DNA of 64,000 nt from Microbacterium galbinum (lineage in GTDB: Bacteria; Actinomycetota; Actinomycetes; Actinomycetales; Microbacteriaceae). The stretch lies in the NCBI RefSeq assembly GCF_023091225.1, contig NZ_JAHWXM010000001.1, forward strand, positions 124,001 through 188,000. The letters run 5' to 3'. The position numbers and the translations under genes were made by a program. Within the stretch, counting starts at the first letter, position 1; every line of letters begins with the position of its first letter. The notes beneath the pieces are model-generated. The model had not been told where the DNA came from. It worked only from the letters and a program-made list of their open reading frames with translations, and did not search any database. Of the stretch, positions 1-9,298 are shown one piece after another.

Positions 1-409
1 CGTCGAGACCAAACAGGCGATCGAGTCCGATCGCACCGTCGCCGGCATCCTGGAGGAGGCCGCCGACGCGCAGGCCTTCCTGTTCACGGCCGGTCCGTGC
101 GACGCCTCCTCGGCGCACGTCGAGAACGGCTACCTCAGCGCCGAAGACGTCGATGAGCTCGCCCGACGCGGAGCCGTCGGAGACGTGCTCGGCCGCTACG
201 TCGATGCCGAGGGCAACATCGTCGACGCGAAGCTCGACGCCCGTACGGTCGGCGTGAGCCTCGACCGCCTGCGCGGAGCGAAGAAGGCGATCTTCGTCAC
301 CGCCGGCCCCGCGAAGCATGACATCGCCCGCACCGTCGTCACCAGCGGCCTGTGCGGGGTACTGGTGACAGATGAGACCACAGCACGAGCATTGTTGGAG
401 GAACGATGA
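1..409 (+). CDS. SorC/DeoR-type sugar-binding transcriptional regulator (3' part)
   Basis: The reading frame is open from the window edge and ends at 409; the DNA-binding N-terminus lies outside. The visible part is the C-terminal effector-binding domain of SorC-family regulators, with segments such as LFTAGPCDASS and AIFVTAGPAKHDIART. Members of this family bind phosphorylated sugars and control the adjacent catabolic operon. The stop codon overlaps the deoC start (ATGA at 406-409), so regulator and enzymes are probably co-transcribed. By position the effector is probably deoxyribose-5-phosphate, as for the DeoR that controls deoxynucleoside use in Bacillus; that is inference. Confidence 0.8.
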   Translation, partial: VETKQAIESDRTVAGILEEAADAQAFLFTAGPCDASSAHVENGYLSAEDVDELARRGAVGDVLGRYVDAEGNIVDAKLDARTVGVSLDRLRGAKKAIFVTAGPAKHDIARTVVTSGLCGVLVTDETTARALLEER

Positions 410-1407
410 CGACCAATGAACTGACCCGCAGAACGGCGGTGGACGTGCTCGGCGGAGATCCCGACGACGCGACGCTCCGCCGCTTCCTGCACGGCCTCCC
501 CGGCGTCGACGCCGTCGGCCTCGAGCAGCGCGCCGCGGGCCTGGGCACGCGATCGATCAAGACGACGTCGAAGGCGTGGGCTCTCGACACGATCATCAAG
601 CTGATCGACCTCACCACTCTCGAGGGGGCCGACACCCCCGGCAAGGTGCGTTCTCTGGTCGCCAAGGCCAAGAACCCGGATGCTGCGGACCCCACGACCC
701 CGAAGGTCGCCGCGGTGTGCGTCTACGGCGACATGGTCGGAGACGCGGTGACCGCACTCGGTGCCCTGCACGGCGATCCCGACGAGGGGCTGATCTCGGT
801 CGCCGCCGTCGCGACGGCGTTCCCGAGCGGCCGTTCGTCGCTCGAGATCAAGCTCGCCGACACGGCCGAGGCCGTCGCCGCCGGAGCCGACGAGATCGAC
901 ATGGTCATCGACCGGGGAGCATTCCTCTCCGGGCGCTACGGGATCGTGTTCGACCAGATCGCGCGCGTGAAGGAAGCCTGCCGCCGCGAGGACGGCAGCT
1001 ACGCCTCGCTCAAGGTCATCCTCGAGACCGGTGAGCTGAACACCTACGACAACATCAAGCGGGCGTCGTGGCTCGGCATCCTCGCGGGTGGCGACTTCAT
1101 CAAAACCTCGACCGGAAAGGTGCAGCCGGCGGCGACTCTCCCGACGACGCTACTCATGCTCGAGACGGTGCGCGACTGGCACCGCGCGACCGGCGAGAGG
1201 ATCGGTGTGAAGCCCGCCGGCGGCATCCGCTCCTCGAAGGACGCGATCAAGTATCTCGTCACCGTCGCCGAGACCGTGGGGGAGGAGTGGCTCCAGCCGC
1301 ACCTGTTCCGCTTCGGCGCCTCGAGCCTCCTCAACGACGTGCTGCTGCAGCGTCAGAAGCTCACCACCGGCCACTACTCCGGCCCCGACTACGTCACGAT
1401 CGACTGA
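406..1407 (+). CDS. deoC: Deoxyribose-phosphate aldolase
   Basis: This enzyme splits 2-deoxy-D-ribose 5-phosphate into acetaldehyde and glyceraldehyde 3-phosphate, the last step of deoxynucleoside breakdown. At 333 residues it belongs to the long form, with about 70-100 extra N-terminal residues compared with the short bacterial type. The Schiff-base lysine is K233 in FIKTSTGK, the second active-site lysine is K269 in GVKPAGGIR, and the active-site aspartate is probably D165 in EIDMVID. The start overlaps the regulator stop. The two aldehyde dehydrogenase genes that follow would oxidise the acetaldehyde produced here. Confidence 0.95.
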   Translation: MTTNELTRRTAVDVLGGDPDDATLRRFLHGLPGVDAVGLEQRAAGLGTRSIKTTSKAWALDTIIKLIDLTTLEGADTPGKVRSLVAKAKNPDAADPTTPKVAAVCVYGDMVGDAVTALGALHGDPDEGLISVAAVATAFPSGRSSLEIKLADTAEAVAAGADEIDMVIDRGAFLSGRYGIVFDQIARVKEACRREDGSYASLKVILETGELNTYDNIKRASWLGILAGGDFIKTSTGKVQPAATLPTTLLMLETVRDWHRATGERIGVKPAGGIRSSKDAIKYLVTVAETVGEEWLQPHLFRFGASSLLNDVLLQRQKLTTGHYSGPDYVTID

Positions 1408-1421
1408 CTGGGATACGCAAA

Positions 1422-2864
1422 ATGTCATTTCTGGAATACGCCCCCGCGCCGGAATCCACGGCGCTGCTGAACCTCAAGGACAGCTACGGCCTCTTCATCG
1501 ACGGTGAGTTCGTCGACGGATCCGGCAACAGCTTCACCACCATCTCGCCCGCGACCGAGAAGCGCATCGCCGAGATCGCGACCGCGAGCGATGACGACGT
1601 CGACCGCGCCGTCGCCGCTGCACGCCGTGCCTACGAGAAGACGTGGTCGCGGATGAGCGGTCGCGACCGCGGCAAGTACCTCTTCCGCATCGCCCGCCTC
1701 GTGCAGGAGCGCGCCCGCGAGCTCGCCGTGGCCGAGAGCCTCGACAACGGCAAGCCGATCAAGGAGAGCCGTGACGTCGACGTGCCCCTGGTCGCCGCCT
1801 GGTTCTTCTACTACGCCGGGTGGGCCGACAAGCTCGATCACGCCGGCCTCGGCGCGAACCCGCGTGCGCTTGGCGTGGCCGGTCAGGTCATCCCGTGGAA
1901 CTTCCCGCTGCTGATGCTCGCGTGGAAGCTCGCCCCTGCTCTCGCGGCAGGCAACACGGTCGTGCTGAAGCCCGCCGAGACGACGCCGCTCACCGCGCTG
2001 ATCTTCGCGGAGATCCTGCAGCAGGCGGACCTGCCCGCCGGTGTCGTCAACATCATCACCGGTGCCGGGCCGACGGGCGCGGCCCTCGTGCGCCACCCCG
2101 ACGTCGACAAGGTCGCCTTCACCGGTTCGACCGGCGTCGGCCGCGACATCGCGAAGGCGGTGGCCGGCACGAACAAGAAGCTCACGCTCGAACTCGGCGG
2201 CAAGGCCGCGAACATCGTGTTCGACGACGCGCCGATCGACCAGGCGGTCGAGGGGATCGTCAACGGCATCTTCTTCAACCAGGGGCACGTGTGCTGCGCC
2301 GGAAGCCGCCTGCTCGTGCAGGAGTCGATCCACGACGAGGTCATCGACCGGCTCAAGACGCGCCTGTCGACGCTGCGTCTGGGCGACCCGCTCGACAAGA
2401 ACACCGACATCGGCGCCATCAACTCCGCAGCCCAGCTGGCACGCATCCGCGAGCTCAGCGACATCGGCGAGGCGGAGGGCGCCGAGCGCTGGACCGCGGA
2501 CTGCGCGATCCCGGAGAAGGGCTTCTGGTTCGCCCCGACGATCTTCACCGGCGTCGAGGCCTCGCACCGCATCGCGCGTGACGAGGTGTTCGGCCCGGTG
2601 CTCTCGGTGCTGACCTTCCGCACGCCGGCCGAGGCGATCGCCAAGGCCAACAACACCCCTTACGGCCTCTCCGCGGGCATCTGGTCGGACAAGGGATCGC
2701 GCATCCTCGCCGTCGCCGACCGCCTGCGCGCGGGCGTGGTGTGGGCGAACACGTTCAACCGTTTCGACCCGTCGAGCCCGTTCGGCGGATACAAGGAGTC
2801 CGGTTACGGCCGCGAGGGCGGCCGCCAGGGTCTCACCGCCTACCTGAAGGGATCGGCAGCATGA
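1422..2864 (+). CDS. Aldehyde dehydrogenase, catalytically complete (ALDH16-like N-terminal half)
   Basis: A 480-residue NAD(P)-dependent aldehyde dehydrogenase. The cofactor-binding segment VVLKPAE and FTGSTGVG, the general base E257 (LELGGK) and the catalytic cysteine C291 (NQGHVCCAGSR) are all present, and the C-terminus NPFGGYKESGYGREGG is the usual ALDH end. The start at 1422 lies 14 bases after deoC; a longer frame upstream only overlaps deoC. The stop overlaps the start of the next gene (ATGA at 2861-2864). Downstream of DeoC the natural substrate is acetaldehyde, giving acetate. Substrate is inferred from context. Confidence 0.9.
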   Translation: MSFLEYAPAPESTALLNLKDSYGLFIDGEFVDGSGNSFTTISPATEKRIAEIATASDDDVDRAVAAARRAYEKTWSRMSGRDRGKYLFRIARLVQERARELAVAESLDNGKPIKESRDVDVPLVAAWFFYYAGWADKLDHAGLGANPRALGVAGQVIPWNFPLLMLAWKLAPALAAGNTVVLKPAETTPLTALIFAEILQQADLPAGVVNIITGAGPTGAALVRHPDVDKVAFTGSTGVGRDIAKAVAGTNKKLTLELGGKAANIVFDDAPIDQAVEGIVNGIFFNQGHVCCAGSRLLVQESIHDEVIDRLKTRLSTLRLGDPLDKNTDIGAINSAAQLARIRELSDIGEAEGAERWTADCAIPEKGFWFAPTIFTGVEASHRIARDEVFGPVLSVLTFRTPAEAIAKANNTPYGLSAGIWSDKGSRILAVADRLRAGVVWANTFNRFDPSSPFGGYKESGYGREGGRQGLTAYLKGSAA

Positions 2865-3712
2865 GCAAGCGACTGACCGTGCCGAAGACGTACAAGCTGG
2901 CGATCGGCGGCGCCTTCCCGCGCAGCGAGTCGGGACGCACCTACGAGGTCGTCTCACCGAAGGGAGCCTTCCTCGCGAACGCGGCGCAGGGTTCGCGTAA
3001 GGACGCCAGGGATGCCGTCGTCGCGGCGCGTTCCGCGGTGAAGGGCTGGTCGGGCGCCACCGCGTACAACCGCGGCCAGGTGCTCTACCGCGTCGCAGAG
3101 GTGCTCGAGGGCCGTCGCGCGCAGTTCATCGATGAGATCGTCGCCCAGGAAGGGCTGTCGGCATCGGCCGCAGCCTCGCAGGTCGACGAGGCGATCGACC
3201 TCTGGGTCTGGTACGCGGGATGGTGCGACAAGTACGCGCAGGTCGCCGGCAACGCGAACCCCGTGGCGGGTCCGTACTTCAACATCACCGTTCCCGAGCC
3301 GACGGGTGTCGTCGCGATCGTCGCACCGCAGGACTCGGCGCTGCTCGGTCTCGTCTCGGTCGTGGCACCGGCGCTCGTCGCGGGCAACACGGTCGTCGTG
3401 ATCGCGAGTGAGCGGCATCCGCTGTCGGCCATCAGCCTCGCCGAGGTGCTCGCGACCAGCGACGTGCCCGGCGGCGTGGTGAACGTGCTCACCGGCTCGC
3501 CGGCCGAGATCGCGCCGTGGCTCGCCTCGCATCAGGACGTGAACGCGCTCGACCTCGCGGGTGCCGGTGCGCTCGAGTGGGTCGACCTGCAGATCGCGGC
3601 CGCCGAGACGCTCAAGCGCGTGGTCGCGCCGGGTGAGGTCGTCGCCTCGCCCGAACGCATCGCGGCGTTCACCGAGGTCAAGACCGTGTGGCACACCAAG
3701 AGCATGATCTGA
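2861..3712 (+). CDS. Truncated aldehyde dehydrogenase-like protein without catalytic cysteine (ALDH16-like C-terminal half)
   Basis: A 283-residue protein with the ALDH N-terminal and cofactor-binding region (LAIGGAFPRSESGRTYEV, EPTGVVAIVAP, LVAGNTVVV, GGVVNVLTG) that then jumps to a short C-terminal tail (AFTEVKTVWHTKSMI). The segment that would carry the Glu base and the catalytic Cys is absent, and the usual FTGS motif reads LDLAGA. Codon use and reading frame are intact and the gene overlaps the full ALDH by ATGA, so it does not look like decay. Two-domain ALDH16 enzymes join an active ALDH domain to a second, catalytically degenerate one; this pair (480 + 283 residues) looks like that arrangement split in two. 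A structural partner role is inferred. Confidence 0.8.
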   Translation: MSKRLTVPKTYKLAIGGAFPRSESGRTYEVVSPKGAFLANAAQGSRKDARDAVVAARSAVKGWSGATAYNRGQVLYRVAEVLEGRRAQFIDEIVAQEGLSASAAASQVDEAIDLWVWYAGWCDKYAQVAGNANPVAGPYFNITVPEPTGVVAIVAPQDSALLGLVSVVAPALVAGNTVVVIASERHPLSAISLAEVLATSDVPGGVVNVLTGSPAEIAPWLASHQDVNALDLAGAGALEWVDLQIAAAETLKRVVAPGEVVASPERIAAFTEVKTVWHTKSMI

Positions 3713-3732
3713 TCCGACCTGATCCGATTTCT

Positions 3733-3778
3733 CGACGAAGGGCCGGTTCGCAGGATGCTGCGGGCCGGCCCTTCGTCG
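3733..3778 (+). terminator. Hairpin terminator after deoC-ALDH operon
   Basis: A 14-bp perfect stem (CGACGAAGGGCCGG at 3733-3746 pairing with 3765-3778) with an inner five-base-pair stem (3749-3753 with 3758-3762). It begins 20 bases after the last stop codon. No T-run follows, as is common in this GC-rich group. Confidence 0.75.
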
Positions 3779-3851
3779 TGTCGAGCGCTCCGAACCGAGG
3801 CTCTCTGACACGGCCCCTGTCCCAATGCGTCCCGGTGTCCGATGCAGAGGT

Positions 3852-3857
3852 TAGGCT
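3852..3857 (+). promoter_or_regulatory. -10 box (TAGGCT) of clpX
   Basis: TAGGCT lies 38 bases before the clpX start codon and downstream of the operon terminator, so clpX probably has its own promoter. A clear -35 was not found. The ribosome binding site AGGAGGA is at 3884-3890. Confidence 0.45.
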
Positions 3858-3895
3858 CGAAGCACGATCTCTGGATCCCCCATAGGAGGACGCGC

Positions 3896-5160
<1,265 letters not shown>

Positions 5161-5164
<4 letters not shown>

Positions 5165-5781
5165 CCTCGGACCGGGCGTCGTCGCCCGAACCCTGGGAGA
5201 CCCGCCGGTCCGAAACCATCGTCTCCGATCGGTGGATCTCGGTGCGTGCCGATGACTGCGTCGATGCCCGAGGGCGGACGATCGCGCCGTACTACGTTCT
5301 CGAATACGGCGATTGGGTGTCCGTGCTCGCCATCGACACCGCCGGCGACGCCGTCATCGTCGAGGAGTATCGTCACGGGGCCGGCATCGTCGCGTGGGGC
5401 ACGATCGGCGGTGGCGTAGCCGAGGGTGAAGACGTGGCCGTCGCAGCCGCCCGCGAACTCCGAGAGGAGACCGGATACGAGGCGGCGTCGATGATCGCGC
5501 TCGGTGCGACGTGGGCGAACTTCGGCAACCACACGAACCGCGTCCATCATTTCGTGGCGCTCGGCTGTCAACCGACGTCCGAGCAGTCGCTCGACGAGAA
5601 CGAGGACATCAGAGTCCATGTGGTTCCGTTCGAGGGCCTCGCCGAGCACCTGCATCAGAGCTATCACCAGCTCACCTGGTACAAGGCGGAGGAGTTCCTC
5701 CGGACGACGGGACCTCAGGCGACCGGCAGGATGAGGTCGGTGCGCAGCTCTTCGGGATCCTCGGTCGGGTCGGAGACGTAG
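5161..5781 (+). CDS. Nudix hydrolase
   Basis: The 206-residue product carries a Nudix box around residues 84-106 (GGVAEGEDV then [11 protein letters not shown]), the metal-binding signature of enzymes that cleave nucleoside diphosphates linked to another group. Overall layout resembles ADP-ribose pyrophosphatase-like members, but the substrate cannot be read from sequence. Translation starts at GTG 5161, overlapping the clpX stop, so the two are coupled. The last 22 codons (rich in Ser and Arg) overlap, in the opposite direction, the end of the GyrI-like gene; the functional domain ends before this tail. Confidence 0.85.
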
Positions 5782-6212
5782 ACCTCGATCCAGATCCCCC
5801 GGTGGTGCAGGCCCTCTGCGCCGGCTCTCTCGGCGAGGCCCATCCACGCCCGCCCGAGACCGTCGTACGATCCGATGTGCGTCGTCGCGGCGGCGTCGCC
5901 GGATGGAAGGGTGGACGCCTGCACCGACGCGCCGCTCGCGGTGATCAGTGGATCCGTCGGCGCTGTCGTGACGGGGAAGCCGAGTTCCAGGTCGAAAACG
6001 CCCATGGGGTCCCCGTGGTAGATCGCCACGGCGGGCCCCGCCGGCACGAGCGTGCCGTCGTGGAAGAAGGCGGCGATCGCGCCGTAGCCGGTGTCGAAGG
6101 CGTTGCGCAGGTCTGCGATGCGGATGCTCTCGTGCCGGATCACCGCCAGAGGAGCGGGATCGAGAGTGAGGCGCTCCATCGCGCCGAACGGGCTGTCGGG
6201 AAAGGCGTTCAT
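5715..6212 (-). CDS. GyrI-like / effector-binding domain protein
   Basis: A stand-alone 165-residue protein of the GyrI-like small-molecule-binding fold, the domain also found at the C-terminus of AraC- and MerR-type regulators. Features are the N-terminal strand [19 protein letters not shown], the segment [10 protein letters not shown], and [17 protein letters not shown]. No DNA-binding domain is present. Such proteins bind hydrophobic or cationic ligands or act as hydrolases; the ligand here is unknown. ATG at 6212 is used; a GTG at 6218 in frame is an alternative. Its 3' end overlaps the Nudix gene by 67 bases. Confidence 0.7.
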   Translation of the reverse strand: MNAFPDSPFGAMERLTLDPAPLAVIRHESIRIADLRNAFDTGYGAIAAFFHDGTLVPAGPAVAIYHGDPMGVFDLELGFPVTTAPTDPLITASGASVQASTLPSGDAAATTHIGSYDGLGRAWMGLAERAGAEGLHHRGIWIEVYVSDPTEDPEELRTDLILPVA

Positions 6213-6246
6213 GCCCACATCGTCGGGGCTTCCCGCGGAAACCGCA

Positions 6247-6280
6247 AGAGGCCCCTCCGCCGGTGGGCGGAGGGGCCTCT
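6247..6280 (-). terminator. Hairpin terminator after valS operon
   Basis: A perfect 15-bp stem (6247-6261 with 6266-6280) and a four-base loop. It lies 18 bases beyond the stop of the last gene of the valS operon and upstream of the GyrI-like gene on the same strand. Confidence 0.85.
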
Positions 6281-6298
6281 CACGATGACTGCAGGGCG

Positions 6299-6514
6299 TC
6301 AGTCCTCGAACGGGCGGGCGATGACCTCACCCGTCGCGGACTGCAGGACCTCCCAGCCGGCGTCGAGCTCGGCGATCGCACGCCCCTCGAGCCAGGTGAG
6401 TGTCCAGTGACCGGTGACTCCGCGCGACTCGACCTCGGCGATCGCGGGGCGGAGAGCCGCGGGAACCGATGCGGGAGCCTCGGAACCGGTGGCCCAGCGC
6501 GTGCCCAGCTGCAT
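6299..6514 (-). CDS. Small conserved hypothetical protein downstream of valS
   Basis: A 71-residue product beginning MQLGTRWATG whose start codon shares one base with the valS stop (TGATG at 6512-6516), so translation is coupled. The sequence has a helical N-terminal part followed by alternating strands (GHWTLTWLEGRAIAELD). I do not recognise a family. The strict coupling to valS and the shared terminator are the only functional clues. Confidence 0.65.
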   Translation of the reverse strand: MQLGTRWATGSEAPASVPAALRPAIAEVESRGVTGHWTLTWLEGRAIAELDAGWEVLQSATGEVIARPFED

Positions 6515-9129
6515 CAGGAAGCCTCGGTCGGTGCGAGCTCGATGGCGGTGACGGCGAAGGCATCCGCCTCCACGAACTCCAGCTCGGCGATCCGGCCCAC
6601 GGCCCGCAGGTCGTCGGCGGCGGCTTCGAGAGCAACGAGCGTCGTGGCGGGCGCGGCGATCACCGCACGTGACACCGGAGTCTTCTGCGACGCCTTGGCC
6701 TCGGTCTTCGCACGGCGGATACCGATCAGCGCCTCGCTCGCGGCCGACAATACGGCGGTGTCGCCCTCGATGCCGAGAGCCTCGGGCCAGGCTGCGGTGT
6801 GCACCGAGCCCTCCTCGAACCACGACCAGGCCTCCTCGGTCGCGAACGACAGCACGGGCGCGAGCAGCCGCAGCAGGGTCGACAGGGCGAGGCGCAGCGC
6901 GAGGGCGGCGGATGCCTGCCCCACGTCGTTCTGGTTGTAGGCACGTTCCTTCACCAGCTCGAGGTAGTCATCGCAGAACGTCCAGAAGAACGCCTCGGTG
7001 ATCTCGAGCGCACGGGCCTGGTCGTAGTTCTCGAACGCGGCGGTGGCCTCGGCGATCACTCCGTCGAGCGCGCTGAGCATCGAAGCGTCGAGGGCGTGCG
7101 TGACCTGAGCGCCCTCGGGCACCGGGAACGATAGCACGAACTTCGCCGCGTTCAGCACCTTGATCGCGAGACGACGACCGATCTTCACCTGCGTCGGGCT
7201 TTGCGGGTCGAAGGCGGCATCGGCGCCGAGGCGGCTCGATGCGGACCAGTAGCGCACGGCATCCGATCCGTGCGTCTCGAGGATGTCGGCGGGCGTGACC
7301 ACATTGCCCTTGGACTTCGACATCTTCTTGCGGTCGGGGTCGACGATGAAACCGCTGATCGCGGCGTTGCGCCACGGCGAGCGGCCGTCTTCGAGCACGG
7401 ATCGCAGCATGGTCGAGAAGAGCCAGGTGCGGATGATGTCCTGGCCCTGCGGGCGCAGGTCGAACGGGGCCGTGAGGTTCCACAGCTCCTCGTCGCGCTG
7501 CCAGCCGCCGGCGAGCTGCGGGGTGAGCGACGAGGTCGCCCAGGTGTCGAAGATGTCGGCCTCGGCGTCGAAGCCCCCCGCGACGCCGCGCTGGTCCTCG
7601 GTGTAACCGTCGGGCACGTCAGTGGTCGGGTCGATCGGAAGCGACGCGGCATCCGGCACGATCACGCGCTCGTAGTCGCGTTCGCCGTTCTCGTCGAGTC
7701 CGTACCAGAGCGGGATCGGCACGCCGAAGAAGCGCTGACGCGAAACGAGCCAGTCGCCCGTGAGTCCGCCGACCCAGTTCTCGTAGCGCACGCGCATGAA
7801 GTCCGGGTACCAGTTCAGCTCGGTGCCGTGCGAGAGCAGCTGCTCGCGCAGGTTGCCGTCGCGGGCGCCGTTGCGGATGTACCACTGGCGCGTCGACACG
7901 ATCTCGAGCGGGCGGTCGCCCTTCTCGAAGAACTTCACCGCGTGGCTGAACGGCTTGCCGACCGCGGTCATGTCGCCGGTCTCCTGCAGCTTCTCGACGA
8001 TCGCCTTGCGGGCGCTGAAGACCGTCTTGCCGGCGACCTCCTCGGCGTACCAGGCGCGGGCGTCGGCGTCGGCGACGGTCGAGGGCGCCTCCGGCAGGAA
8101 GCGACCGTCCAGGCCGATCGTGGTCATGTTCGGCAGCGACTCGCCGGCGGCGGTGCGCAGTTCGCGCCACCAGATGATGTCGGTCACGTCGCCGAAGGTG
8201 CAGACCATCGCGGCTCCCGTGCCCTTGTCGGGCTGAGCGAGGTGGTGACCGTGGATCTCGATCTCGGCGCCGAAGAAGGGCGTGCGCACCTTCGTGCCGA
8301 TCAGGTGCTTGTGCGGGCCCTCGGGGTGCGTCACGATCGCGATGCATGCGGGGAGCAGTTCCGGGCGGGTGGTGTCGATGGCGATCGACCCCGATCCGTC
8401 CGCGAAGGGGAATTCGATCGTGTGATAGGCCGCCTGCTGCTCGCGGTCCTCGAGCTCGGCCTGCGCGATCGCGGATCGGAAGTCGATGTCCCAGAGCGTC
8501 GGCGCGAGGGCCTGATACGCCTCACCGCGCTCGATGTTGCGCAGGAAGGCGAGCTGGCTCTGGCGGATCGTGTCGTCCGAGATCGTGCGGTAGGTCTGCG
8601 TCCAGTCCACGCTCAGGCCGAGCTGGCGGAACAGCGCCTCGAACTGCTTCTCGTCCTCGAGGGTGAGGCGTTCGCACAACTCGATGAAGTTGCGGCGGCT
8701 GATCGGCAGCTGGTCGGCGGCACGGCTCGACTTGTTGTCGCCGCCCTCGAACGGGGGAGTGAAGTCGGGGGTGTACGGGAGCGACGGGTCGCAGCGCACT
8801 CCGTAGTAGTTCTGCACGCGGCGTTCGGTCGGGAGGCCGTTGTCGTCCCAGCCCATCGGGTAGAACACCGTCTTGCCGCGCATGCGCTCGAAGCGCGCCT
8901 TGACGTCGGTGTGCGTGTACGAGAACACGTGACCGATGTGCAGGCTGCCGGATGCCGTCGGCGGCGGGGTGTCGATCGAGTACACGCCGTCGCGGCCGGA
9001 CTGCGCCGCCCGCAGGCGGTCGAACAGGTAGGTGCCCTGCTCCGCCCAGGCGGCATCCCACTTCGCTTCGAGACCTTCGAGTGCGGGCTTGTCGGGAATC
9101 TGGTTCTGCGCGATTTCGGAAGCAGGCAT
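6514..9129 (-). CDS. valS: Valyl-tRNA synthetase
   Basis: Class I aminoacyl-tRNA synthetase that charges tRNA-Val. The 871-residue product has HIGH at residues 64-67 (SLHIGHVFSYTH) and KMSKS near residue 600 (RKKMSKSKGNV), with the editing domain between and an anticodon-binding helical domain after. The start MPASEIAQNQ at 9129 is preceded by AGGAGA; a longer frame extends upstream but has no such site. Unlike ileS in this window, no T-box leader is visible in the ~65 bases between the promoter and start. Confidence 0.95.
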   Translation of the reverse strand: MPASEIAQNQIPDKPALEGLEAKWDAAWAEQGTYLFDRLRAAQSGRDGVYSIDTPPPTASGSLHIGHVFSYTHTDVKARFERMRGKTVFYPMGWDDNGLPTERRVQNYYGVRCDPSLPYTPDFTPPFEGGDNKSSRAADQLPISRRNFIELCERLTLEDEKQFEALFRQLGLSVDWTQTYRTISDDTIRQSQLAFLRNIERGEAYQALAPTLWDIDFRSAIAQAELEDREQQAAYHTIEFPFADGSGSIAIDTTRPELLPACIAIVTHPEGPHKHLIGTKVRTPFFGAEIEIHGHHLAQPDKGTGAAMVCTFGDVTDIIWWRELRTAAGESLPNMTTIGLDGRFLPEAPSTVADADARAWYAEEVAGKTVFSARKAIVEKLQETGDMTAVGKPFSHAVKFFEKGDRPLEIVSTRQWYIRNGARDGNLREQLLSHGTELNWYPDFMRVRYENWVGGLTGDWLVSRQRFFGVPIPLWYGLDENGERDYERVIVPDAASLPIDPTTDVPDGYTEDQRGVAGGFDAEADIFDTWATSSLTPQLAGGWQRDEELWNLTAPFDLRPQGQDIIRTWLFSTMLRSVLEDGRSPWRNAAISGFIVDPDRKKMSKSKGNVVTPADILETHGSDAVRYWSASSRLGADAAFDPQSPTQVKIGRRLAIKVLNAAKFVLSFPVPEGAQVTHALDASMLSALDGVIAEATAAFENYDQARALEITEAFFWTFCDDYLELVKERAYNQNDVGQASAALALRLALSTLLRLLAPVLSFATEEAWSWFEEGSVHTAAWPEALGIEGDTAVLSAASEALIGIRRAKTEAKASQKTPVSRAVIAAPATTLVALEAAADDLRAVGRIAELEFVEADAFAVTAIELAPTEAS

Positions 9130-9194
9130 GAAGGGTCTCCTCGAGCGATGTATGCGGCACTGTGTGAGCGTGCCTGAGTGTGGGTGTGCCCACC

Positions 9195-9200
9195 AGTCTA
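9195..9200 (-). promoter_or_regulatory. -10 box (TAGACT) of valS
   Basis: On the minus strand TAGACT stands 66 bases upstream of the valS ATG. The same hexamer is used in front of several other genes here (9258, 27476, 28746). No convincing -35 was found. Confidence 0.45.
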
Positions 9201-9257
9201 GCGAGGGCGCACGCGAGCGGATGCCGTCGCAAATCGACCCAGTCCAAGAATCGGTCC

Positions 9258-9263
9258 TAGACT
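9258..9263 (+). promoter_or_regulatory. -10 box (TAGACT) of the peptide ABC importer operon
   Basis: TAGACT at 9258-9263 lies 35 bases before the start codon, with CTGAGGA as the ribosome binding site just ahead of ATG 9299. A weak TCGACC at 9235-9240 could be part of a -35. Confidence 0.45.
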
Positions 9264-9298
9264 GATCCCACCCCCATTTTTCGTTCTGAGGAATCGTC

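Noticed and set aside
2861..3712. Second ALDH as a decaying pseudogene
   Set aside because: Frame, codon use, start/stop overlap and a sensible C-terminal tail are intact; only the catalytic segment is missing. This fits a structural partner better than decay.
9130..9194. T-box leader for valS
   Set aside because: Only about 65 bases lie between the -10 box and the start, and the T-box core TGGTACC is absent.
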